Assembly (NCBI RefSeq): GCF_025698545.1
Contig: NC_068577.1
Coordinates: forward strand, 2,017,501-2,081,500
Reading direction: 5' to 3'
From: Gossypium raimondii
Taxonomy: Eukaryota; Streptophyta; Magnoliopsida; Malvales; Malvaceae
DNA: 64,000 nt
Shown here: positions 47,641 through 57,100 of the stretch, piece by piece
Position numbering within the stretch: position 1 is the first letter of the stretch
How the letters are laid out: each line of letters starts with the position of its first letter
The notes under the pieces: model-generated
Database searches by the model: none
What the model saw: the letters and a program-made list of their open reading frames with translations, nothing else
Told to the model about the DNA's origin: nothing
Made by a program: the position numbers and the translations under genes

Positions 47641-47770
47641 AACATTAATCTCATTACAAGTTCTTAACGCAATGCTTAGGCTACCCATAGTCCCTCCAAA
47701 CCCTTAAATAGGAGGATAATGCACTTCAACGCACTCGAACTCACCTCCTCCTATAGTGGCAACAATATGT
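47641..47770 (-). mobile_element. tRNA-derived SINE, copy 2
   Basis: On the minus strand it reads 'ggaggaggtgagttcgagtgcgttgaagtgcattatcctcctatttaagggtttggagggactatgggtagcc' and ends 'aagaacttgtaatgagatta'. The B-box (GAGTTCGAGTGCG) is clear; the A-box region is decayed. Confidence 0.7.
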
Positions 47771-48039
47771 TGCATAAGAAAAATATAAATATATAATTAA
47801 TCAATACAATCTAAAACGAGAAAATATTTGTTACATTGGCAGTTAAGTTTTTAGACTTTTCAAGTAAGATTAAAGAGTTGACAAGTGTATAATAAAATAT
47901 TTAAAATATACATATAACAATTTTTGACGTCACTTGTGGAATAAAAAATTTATTGTTAATGTACCAAAAACTAATCCATCTAAAAATATAAGTTTATTAA
48001 ATTTTTTACTTAGCTTATGTATTTTTAAAAAATATCAAT

Positions 48040-48375
48040 TTATGATTTTGATCCCTCAATTATGCTAAAATTTAATATATACTTTATTTACTTTGTGATC
48101 ATCTTACTTTTATGACTTAAAGTCATTGGTTGACATGTAATCTTTTTATTGGATTAAATTGTTTAATTGAACTTCTTAAGTATTAAGTATTTGGGTGTCA
48201 TGTAAGTTCTCTTTGAAAATTTTTACCTGAGCACTTCTATAAGAATAGTTAAAAATGTTAATAATTTAGATTAGTTGATAATGTTATAAAAGTAGAAGGA
48301 TGAAATTATGTTAAATTGAAGTATAAAAATCAAAGCTCACATTTTAATATAGTGGAAGGGTCGAAACTGCAATTT
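48040..48375. repeat. Fold-back element
   Basis: The left arm 'ttgatccctcaattatgctaaaatttaatatatact' pairs with the right arm '...gtataaaaatcaaagctcacattttaatatagtggaagggtcgaaa'. It is related to the element at 32440-32815. The two minus ORFs at 48330-48550 overlap its right flank and are not genes. Confidence 0.55.
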
Positions 48376-48629
48376 GACCATAAACATATGAATAGAAATG
48401 AAGTAAAGATATAATTAAGCAAAGGAGAGAAAACAGAAAGAGTAGGCTTGACGATCCAGCCAACAAGAGATCGATGGCATGGCATGTCATGTCTCTCATT
48501 AGGACCTTCAATAATAATACACACATGGAGTTGTCCCACACATGGTTCAATGTATGTATATAATATTTAAATTCTTGGAATGATTTAACTGTAATTAAAG
48601 AAATTGAGAATGAAAAAGTAATATTAATG

Positions 48630-48797
48630 GTGGTGATGTTTACTCCACGTATAACAAATATGGTTACAGATTTTATGGCAGCATTAGGAAAAAATGTTCC
48701 TATTGGTTTGAAAATTTACGATGTTTCTCCCAAGATAATCGAGATAGAGATTCTACAAGATAATGTTGGTGTTAGATATAGTTCCTGTTATGGTTAA
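48630..48797 (+). pseudogene. RNase H C-terminal fragment of a LINE-type retroelement (copy 3)
   Basis: A frame beginning near 48633 gives MFTPRITNMVTDFMAALGKN followed by VPIGLKIYDVSPKIIEIEIL and DNVGVRYSSCYG then a stop. This matches the usual tail of plant LINE RNase H domains (R..N..AD..A..G, then P......L..D..G). No upstream catalytic part is present. Confidence 0.5.
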
Positions 48798-49087
48798 ATG
48801 TATTTGACTTTTTTAACTGCTCAAAAATGTTAATTTTAAAATAAAATAAAATGTTACGACTTTAGTTATGCTTCATAAATGCCCCCAACCCAACCCAATC
48901 CAACTCAGCATATCAACATCCATCCTTCAGAACTTATTGCTGTGTGGATGTGACAAATATAAATATATCAAAATATATAATTTAATGGAAATTCAAATAA
49001 ATTACCAATAATTTTCTTATAAAGGACCCCATGAGCATCTACTCAAATGCAAGCATATTTTTGGTGCTTGAAAAACTACCAATTTCC

Positions 49088-49536
49088 ATGAAGCTGATTG
49101 TCATCAAATGGAAACCCATCTCTATTGTTTTGCTGCTGCTTCTCATGCTTTCCATGCCTTGTTTTTTTGCAGGTAAATTTTTGTAAAAGTTTTAATTGTT
49201 CTTTTTATTTTAAAATCAATTAATTGGTTTTTTTTTTATAAAGGGAGCTTTGATGTTTCGGATAGAGAAATCTATGAGATTGATTATAGAGGCCCGAAGA
49301 CACACTCTTCAATCCCTCCACCCGATAATTCTCGTCATCGCCGGCATTCGATTCATCGGGAAACCAATACTTTGTCACCCCATGAAAGAAGAAATGTAAG
49401 TTTCTATTATGGTTAACTCAACAAATTACATCTTCAAACTTTGCTTTGCTTATCCAATTTTAGATTCTTAAATACAAACAATTCTTTTTTTCCTTTTATT
49501 GGTATTCTTTTGCAGGTCAGGAAAATCCATGGGTGA
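49088..49536 (+). CDS. Secreted peptide precursor, putative tyrosine-sulfated signalling peptide
   Basis: Three exons fit: 49088-49172, 49244-49395, 49516-49536, giving 85 residues. Donors are GCAG|GTAAAT and AAT|GTAAGT; acceptors ATAAAG|GGAG and TTTTGCAG|GTC. An upstream in-frame ATG at 49031 would add 19 residues before the signal peptide. Residues 1-29 (MKLIVIKWKPIS, then a Leu/Met-rich core, ending CFFAG) form a strong secretion signal. The rest is short, Cys-free and charged. It holds an acidic Tyr context EIYEIDYRGPKTHSSIPPP (about residues 38-56), as required by plant tyrosylprotein sulfotransferase, and a His/Arg-rich part RHRRHSIHRET, and ends NVRKIHG. The layout fits a prepropeptide such as PSY or CIF types, but it matches none of their core motifs well. 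It sits alone in a repeat-rich region. No family recognised. Confidence 0.6.
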
Positions 49537-49800
49537 TTATTTGGAAAGAAGTAGAATGTTCATGCTAGGTTTTGGCTATTTGTTGGTTGCTTTCTCTTCT
49601 TAGATGTGAAGACTTTATGTGAGAATTGAGAAATATTGGTTAATTTAGGTTTTTAAATTGTAATAGTCAACCTCTATTTTGCAAAAAAAAATATTTTGTT
49701 TTAGGATTTTTATAAAGTATGAGTGATTAAAAGTATTGATTTACGATTGATATATTGAATTATTCTTTTTCTTTTTTCATTAAAAATAAAAGAAAACGTG

Positions 49801-49895
49801 TTGATTGAGTTTTAATTCGATTGGCATGAGAATCATTGCCAATGCAGAATGACATGAGTTCGAGTGTGTTTAAGCGTATCATCCTTTTATTTATG
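49801..49895 (+). mobile_element. tRNA-derived SINE, copy 3 (5' part)
   Basis: The sequence 'ttttaattcgattggcatgagaatcattgccaatgcagaatgacatgagttcgagtgtgtttaagcg' aligns with copies 1 and 2. The A-box (TAATTCGATTGGCATG) and B-box (GAGTTCGAGTGTG) are both visible. It is truncated after 'atccttttatttatg'. Confidence 0.65.
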
Positions 49896-50297
49896 AAAAA
49901 AATTGCCAATAAAAGAGGACATGAGTTTAAAAGAAAAAAAAACGTCTTTATTTCATTTCATTACGCTACTACCGACATTTGAAAATCTGTCGGTATGCAT
50001 TCTAAATTCGTCACGGGAATACAACATACATTTAACTACGTACGATTGATTAGTTGAACTGTAATGAATTATTAATTTACAAATAATGGACAATTCATGA
50101 ATTCTTAATTGGTCATGAATCCCGACAATAATAAATAAGATATTGTCGGAAACTGTTGTTGTTTGTTACATTTTATGTTTCAACAGTAAATAGAATAACA
50201 ATTCTGGTGTAGTTAAAGTTTTCTTTTAGCATATTTAATTATTACACGGGTTTTGATTGTATCTTATTAAACTAATAAACGAGGAGAATTTTGTGTG
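49896..50297. other. Gene-free spacer
   Basis: The AT-rich sequence has several 'gtcgg' and 'ccgac' words (49972-49990, 50125-50150) that may be remains of a small inverted-repeat element. I see no gene. Confidence 0.3.
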
Positions 50298-50301
50298 CTA
50301 G

Positions 50302-50870
50302 TGTCATGGATTGCATAAAGGAGCTCGTGATCAAGGTATACTTTGAATTCCTGTTTGTTCATTGGAGGTCATTCGGGTCGACAGGAGTGACCCATTATTT
50401 TGAAAAGATTCAAGGCCTGTTTATTTGAATTCCGATTAAATTGTAAATTGTATTTTTACTAAGATAATTATTGTAAATATTAAAGGATAAAGTTTCTTAG
50501 GACTCTCTTATTTTAAATGGGAACTAATCTCAGCCATTGATGTAATTCGATTTGTACCGTTGGATCTAGGAAAACTCAACTATAAGTAGAGTCCTCCCCC
50601 TTCATTTGTATTAATTCCATTCTTGAGTTAAAAATACTTTTGAGGACATTTACTCAAACACTTGGCGGGTTATTCTTTTCTTGTGGTTATTTTGTTCGTT
50701 CGTGGCTTCTTTCTCTTTTCGAGTTGCTTCCGCTTTATTTTCAGTGCCTAAGAGAATTTTCGGGAGAATTCTCACTTTTTGAGAGTTAATTGCTGACTTA
50801 GGCAGATTTGAAGCAAAGAAATCGCCTAAGGCCGCACAGTTTGCTGGACTTAAGTTCTAATCCCGTGACA
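50302..50870 (+). mobile_element. Solo LTR, 569 bp, copia-like
   Basis: It starts TGTCATGGATTGC and ends AATCCCGTGACA, with 5-bp inverted termini TGTCA/TGACA. CTAG flanks both sides (50298-50301 and 50871-50874). Inside is a TATA-like 'ctataagtagagtcctccccc' near 50580 followed by a transcribed-leader-like part, as in copia LTR U3-R layouts. No internal retroelement sequence lies next to it. Confidence 0.7.
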
Positions 50871-50879
50871 CTAGAATAT

Positions 50880-52276
50880 GTTTCATTTACATCTCTGTAA
50901 ATGGATGTTAATTAAAACCATTTATAAAATAGGTTACATACTATTAACCAATTTTTAACATCATTTGTTATAGTCGAATTTTGAATAACATGTCCGTAAC
51001 CACATTTTCACAAACATGTGAACAATATTATACACTAACATTCTAAAATCAATAACAATAAGTCAATTAAAATTAACATAATTTCAAGGTAAAAATTTTA
51101 ATCTATTTTTCCATATCTTACAGTCATTTTGGTACTTTAGACTTGTATCGGCACTTGTCAACTTAAAGTAGGACTTTGTACTTTGACATGTATTTTTACC
51201 ATAATGTCTTATCTAATCTTTCCATAATAGTGGCATGGTTCATACGTGTCCACCTATATTTCCATGACAACCCAAAATTCTCACATCATAAATTTAATTG
51301 ATAAAGCACTTCATAGCTATATAATTACAACTTCACATTTTAATGTGTTATTTCATATCTAGTGTCATGGAATTTCACACTAATATTAGCACCATTAAAC
51401 ACTGAATTATAAAATTAATTACATAAACCCCTTACCAATTTATAGGAGAAAAATGAGTATCCATGATACTTACCTTAATGAGAGATTTTGTAGTGGGAAT
51501 TTTGTGAGAAATTGACTAAATAAGCAAGACAATGGAAGAATGGGAAGTTTCCATGCTTTTTTGTTGCTGTCATTGGAGAAGAAGAGAATGAGCCGAGGTT
51601 TCTTTCCCATTTTCAAAATACCAACAAATGGGCTTTGGGCACATATTTACATGTTTTAAGTCCATTTTATGTCAATTTGAAGCTCATTTCCAAAATAAAT
51701 TTTAGATACCAAATATCATATTTAAATATTATTTTCATCATCGAAATCTCAAGAATTGACCAAATTACGTTTTTAGGAAAATTACCATTTTGCCTCTTTT
51801 AGTGATATCTTCTCCAAAATTCAATACTTAGACCAATTTAAGTTCATGATTTATCATAAATCTTTACTATAACTCCATGAGTAATAAAAATCAAACTTTG
51901 GCTCTTTTCCCAATAAAATATAAAAATTACAATTTAGTCCATATACTATTTAATTTTCCCAATGTAGTCTCAAAAGTGATTTTCATCGCCAAATCACATT
52001 CCAATCCATTTCATGTCAAACAATACATAATAATTAATATTCTTCATATTCGGATAATTTTACACATTAGTCTTTATATTTTTCAAATTTTAGAATTTAG
52101 TTCATTTTGACATATTCTCACTTTTATAACTCTTTTCACACATTTCCATTTCGAATATCAAATTCCTCTTATAAAAATTTCTTAACCGAATTGCTCCTTG
52201 AATTTTTCTCATAATTCCTTAATATTCGAGCCTAAAATTATGTGATGTGTCATATTGAAAATTTTGGAGCACTACA
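50880..52276 (-). mobile_element. Degenerate gypsy-like LTR, minus strand
   Basis: On the minus strand it begins TGTAGTGCTCCAAAATTTTC at 52276. It carries LTR-typical words such as the complement of 'aaaattaccattttgcctc' (51779) and 'aaattacaatttagtcc' (51925). The other end is not defined, and the left coordinate is a guess from the end of the solo LTR next to it. Confidence 0.4.
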
Positions 52277-53190
52277 AGTAATTTTAACTTAAGGGTACCA
52301 GACTCTTTTGGCAAAGGGTGTGATACCAAGTAGGCAGTAAGCATGTTGGCACAAGGGTACCGAACCCCCTTTACTTTTGTACCACACCCAAGCCTCTTTT
52401 TTGGTGGATCTCAAAACCCAGGTACCAGACCCTTACTCAAGAGCCAGACCCCTGATGATGAGGTACAAAACCTTTCCTAATTGTGGTGCGATACTTGTGG
52501 CTCAATAGTCAAATTTTGAAGAAAAGAACTAGACCTCAAAGGCTAAGGTATTGATACCTCTAGCTTTGCAAGTGCATTTAATGCCCATATTAATGACTCC
52601 AACAGCTCAATCCATTCTCTATCAACATCAAACTTACAAAAGTCAAGAGCAAAAATCTAATCATTTCTCTTTGTTATTCTTATTTTCACTTGTACACACT
52701 TGTGGGTTTATTTGTGATTGTGGCTCAATAGTCAAATTTTGAAGAAAAGAACTAGACCTCAAAGGCTAAGGTATTGATACCTCTAGCTTTGCAAGTGCAT
52801 TTAATGCCCATATTAATGACTCCAATAGCTCAATCCATTCTCTATCAACACCAAACTTACAAAAGTCAAGAGCAAAAATCTAATCATTTCTCTTTGTTAT
52901 TCTTATTTTCACTTGTACACACTTGTGGGTTTATTTGTGATCCATTCTTCCAAGTGTTGTCTTGTATTGTGCGAGAGCTTAATTATTGTATGTATACATT
53001 CTAGAGGTGATTATTCATTCACAACCTTATTTCTCATTTTTGTGAGGGTTTACATGGTTTTGGGTAAAAAAAACTTTAAGGGAAAGTGGTTCTATCTTGC
53101 ATACTTAAAAGAAAGTGATTTTAAAGGTTAAAGCTTATCATTGAAAGGTTCAAATTAGTGAATTTGGGAAATCTTTAGTTGTGGTAAGCT
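52277..53190. other. Repeat-derived spacer containing a 223-bp duplication
   Basis: The part 52280-52500 has several 'ggtaccagaccc', 'gtaccgaaccccc' words, a low-order repeat of the kind seen in cotton retroelements. The tandem duplication follows. The ORFs at 52551 and 52774 are two copies of the same non-coding segment. Confidence 0.5.
52498..52943. repeat. Nearly perfect tandem duplication, 223-bp unit
   Basis: The block beginning 'tggctcaatagtcaaattttg' at 52498 repeats at 52721 and runs to 'gtgggtttatttgtgat'. I see only about two base differences between copies (for example 'ccaacagctc' against 'ccaatagctc', 'catcaaac' against 'caccaaac'). It is the most recent duplication in the window by eye. 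Confidence 0.9.
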
Positions 53191-54126
53191 AAGGTAGTGG
53201 AGGTAGACGATTGAGGCCGAATCACTCTGAATTCGCATGTCTTTCTTGAATATGTTATATTGAATCTCAACTAGTTTGTCCACTTCATGCTTACTATTTA
53301 CATGATAATTGAAATCTCAATCTAAAATTTCAAATTCAAGTTGTTGAATGGAGGGATTAATGTTATAAAATTCTATTTTCTTTAAATATGTTTTGAAAAA
53401 GACAAGCATATACAATCGTAACATTTTTTATCTATGTTAGTTATTGGATAAGGTAACACGTGTTATATCAGGGGCATACTATTTAATGGGCCTAAAAAGC
53501 CTTTAGCTTAAAATGAATCTTGTTAAAATTAAAAAAATACCAATAATGTATAAAATTAATTATAAATTTATAAGATTTTTCAAAAGAGTCCCCAAACAAT
53601 ATTTTCTATAAAATGATTAAAGAAAAGTTTAAAAACCAAAATGAAGAAAAGGAAAGAAACAATTTGGAACAAACTGAAAGTCTCAAACAAAATCAAAATA
53701 AATAGAAAAGCAGAAATCATCTCTCCCATTGTCTTTTCCCTTTCATTATCAGTTTACGCTTTTACAGCTTCAAGGCCTGAGAAGAAACACTCTCTTTCAA
53801 TCCTACACCTCATATCTGCCACCGTCCATTCCGTTGACTTTTTTCTTACACCAAAATAGTCAAACCTCTTAAACCACCTCAAATCAAAAGTTATAAAAGA
53901 AGGAAAAAAAGAAGTTTACAAAAGATCATTGAAACTGAAAATTTCCTGATCCCACAGCCATTGAAGAACAAAAAAGGAAATAAAGAAAGTTGGGCTTTTG
54001 TTTATGTGTCTTAGGAAATAAGAAATTTTCAATATTGAGAAGATAAAGAAGAAGAAGAAGAAGAAGAAGAAAAGGTACCCTGGACTGTCATGATCAGGTG
54101 TTATCGGGTGTATTATAAGAGACAAG
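53191..54126 (+). promoter_or_regulatory. Spacer and 5' leader of the WD40 gene, with (AAG)n tract
   Basis: Up to about 53700 it is AT-rich spacer. From about 53725 the CT-rich sequence typical of plant promoters and leaders begins. An (AAG)n run of about eight units lies at 54047-54072, some 55 bases before the ATG. Such leader microsatellites vary between accessions. Confidence 0.5.
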
Positions 54127-57100
54127 ATGATCAACACAGCCAACGGTATGATTTCGACACCGTCTTCATCGGCGAACGCTCAATCGCCGGGTTTGAAGAC
54201 TTATTTTAAAACTCCAGAAGGTCGATATAAGCTTCACTATGAAAAGACTTACCCTTCTGGCCTTCTTCACCATTCTCATGGCAAAACTGTTACTCAGGTA
54301 AAAAGACTATTTTCGGATTTTAATCATTTTATATCACTTCAAATTGGTCTACTTTTTTTAGTATGGGATTTATTTTTGGTGTTTTTCTAACTTAAATTTC
54401 ATAATAAGTGAGCATTTCCAATTTATTAGTAAAAAAGGGTTTTCAAGAAATACCCATATGTTGGAAGCACTGAATGAACATATTTTATTTAGTTATTTTA
54501 TATATTGATCATTGTGGTCGAAATATTGAATTTTAAGGACTTTAAGTCAGTGCTCATATTTCTAAAGTTAATTTTCAGTTTCAGTATTGGTTTTCTTGGA
54601 TTGTATTTGATTAAGTTTGATTGGCAGGTTACCTTAGCGCATCTGAAAGAGAAGCCAGCTCCATCAACTCCAACAGCTTCATCTTCTAGTTTCACCGCCA
54701 GCAGTGGGGTAAAATCAGCAGCAGCGAGGTGGCTAGGTGCGGGGAATGGGAGCCGTGCACTCAGCTTTGTTGGAGGGAATGGTAGTAGTAAAAGTGTTAG
54801 CAGTGCTGGCAGAATTGGATCATTGGGTTCTTCGAGTCCGAGTAATTCAATGACTAATACAAATTTTGATGGGAAAGGAACTTATTTAATCTTCAATGTC
54901 AGTGATTCTATTTTTATTAGTGATTTGAATTCGCAGGATAAGGTAATTTAGCATTTCTCTGTTAAGGTTTTTGATGAATGGGAAGGATTGGCTATGGTGG
55001 TATTTTAAGAATCATGGTGTTTATTGTAGGATCCAATAAAATCTATCCATTTCAGTAATTCAAACCCTGTCTGCCATGCCTTTGATCAGGATGCCAAGAA
55101 TGGGCATGATTTGCTTATTGGGTTGACTTCCGGTGATGGTAATGCTCTTTAGCTTGTTATAGTTTGCAATTTTACTTTCAATGTTTAAATGCCCAAATTT
55201 ATGGGTTCTATGTTCATTATTGTAGTTTATTCAGTGTCATTGAGACAGCAGTTGCAAGATGTTGGAAAGAAGCTTGTTGGGGCACAGCACTACAATAAAG
55301 ATGGTTCTGTAAATAACAGGCAAGATTTAGATTACTACATCCTTTCTGCATGTTCTTATTTTCTAGAAGTATGACTTTCTGAACCTTTATTCATCATTGG
55401 AGTTTTCTTTTCTAAACTTACGTGCAAGCTGTTTTGTTTTAGGTTGTTACATGGGTGACTCTTTTAGATTTATACGTTCTAGTTCTTGGATGCTGTAAAG
55501 ATAGATTGTAAACCCATTTGCTCGGAGCAGGATAATTTTCTATGACATCTTATGAATATGTAGCTTAATTTTCTTCCAAATAGTGCTTGTTCAGCTTAGT
55601 CCTTTTAATCATTATGAAAATGTTTTTTTTTCTGGATTTTATTTTGTTGTTTTACAGGGTATTGCCACCTTGAGACCTTGTTGTAGAGTGCTTCTTTTGT
55701 TTTCTCTGACCTTTTAATATTTCAACTGTAATTTTAGGCTATCAATACTAGAAATATGCTATCGGCAGCTGGCTTCGTCTTTCACTAAGTTGATTGTTAA
55801 CCCTGTTACCAATATTGGACTTGTAATTGGTCTTTCTAGAATTTGCTTCCCTCTTGGGCTTCCCCTGAGGATAATTAAAGGACCAATGAATTTTGTGACT
55901 AATAGTGGTTTATCTTGAATCGATGTTTTTAACTGTGTCAACTCATGAAAAAAAATATTTTATGTTGGCTCCATCTCCTATCTGATTAAAATTTGTTGTC
56001 TCCAGCAGTCGATGTACCAGTATTGCATGGATCCCCGGAGGTGATGGTGCTTTTGTGGTTGCCCATGCTGATGGAAATATGTACATATATGAAAAGGCAA
56101 GTTTCTAATAATTAAAGAAGGCTTTTTCTGCTTCTGGGAGTTCAACTTACAAGTTTCTTGATGTTCTATGCAGTAAGTTATTTAAGTTATTATTATTTCT
56201 TTTCTTTTCTTTTCATTTCATTTTTTGCTCTCTAGAACAAGGATGGTGCTGGTGATTCTTCATTCCCTGTTATCAAAGACCAAACTCAATTTTCTGTTGC
56301 GCATGCACGATACAGTAAGGTACTCGGCAATGTTTATTTTTGCATGCCTCCTGAAAATTTGTAGTCTTTACCTTAAAACTATCATCTAAAGCTAGAGGCC
56401 ATTAATGATCCTATCATTTGTATATTTATAGTAGGTGCTGCATAGCTTATAGCTTACTTTTCATATTATGTATTTCTAGGTCTTAGCTAGATAACGCTCT
56501 CTTTAAATTATGATGCATTTGTTCCTTCTGGATTATACCTGTCTTTTTATTACATTACAGTAAATGCCATGATAGTCTTGATATCGGGCATGATAGGACC
56601 TGCCTTGGCACCATAATTGGTATCAGTCTGGCTGTTGTTTGAAATCATTGAAGAAGCTGCATAAGTTTTCTTCATATCTTTCCATTTAACGTTTTTGTTT
56701 GTTGACTTGCCATTATTTACTTGCAGAGCAACCCAATTGCGAGATGGCATGTATGTCAAGGTTCAATTAATAGCATTGCTTTCTCCTCTGATGGGGCCTG
56801 CTTAGCAACCGTTGGAAGAGATGGTATCAAGTCAATTTGACACCATTTGGATTTTATGGCTGTTTCCTTTTCTAGGTTGTTTGAACTTCAGTTTTTTTCT
56901 CTTTTCACATATTGAGTGCAGGTTATCTGCGAGTTTTTGACTATTCAAAAGAACAGCTAGTTTGTGGTGGCAAAAGCTATTATGGTGCTCTACTATGTTG
57001 TGCTTGGAGGTTCTCTATTTTTTTTTCTCTTTTTTCCCCCCAAAGAGAACTCTTTAAACTTGTCCATACTTCATTTTCAAGCTGTCACTTTGTATTCTTT

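Noticed and set aside
48330..48550. Two overlapping minus-strand ORFs of 69 and 68 codons
   Set aside because: They overlap a fold-back element arm, use different frames of the same AT-rich sequence and have no shared motif.
49260..49400. IDA-like or CLE-like reading of the peptide (SSIPPPDNSRHRRH against IPPSAPSxRHN)
   Set aside because: Residue spacing does not fit, the motif is not at the C terminus and IDA genes have no introns. The similarity is compositional.
50880..52276. Target duplication for the minus-strand LTR
   Set aside because: The right end is plausible, but no matching 5-bp repeat was found on the left, so the element's left end is left open.
52551..53004. Two similar ORFs that could look like a tandem gene pair
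   Set aside because: They are the same non-coding segment duplicated by the 223-bp tandem event. No other coding evidence exists.
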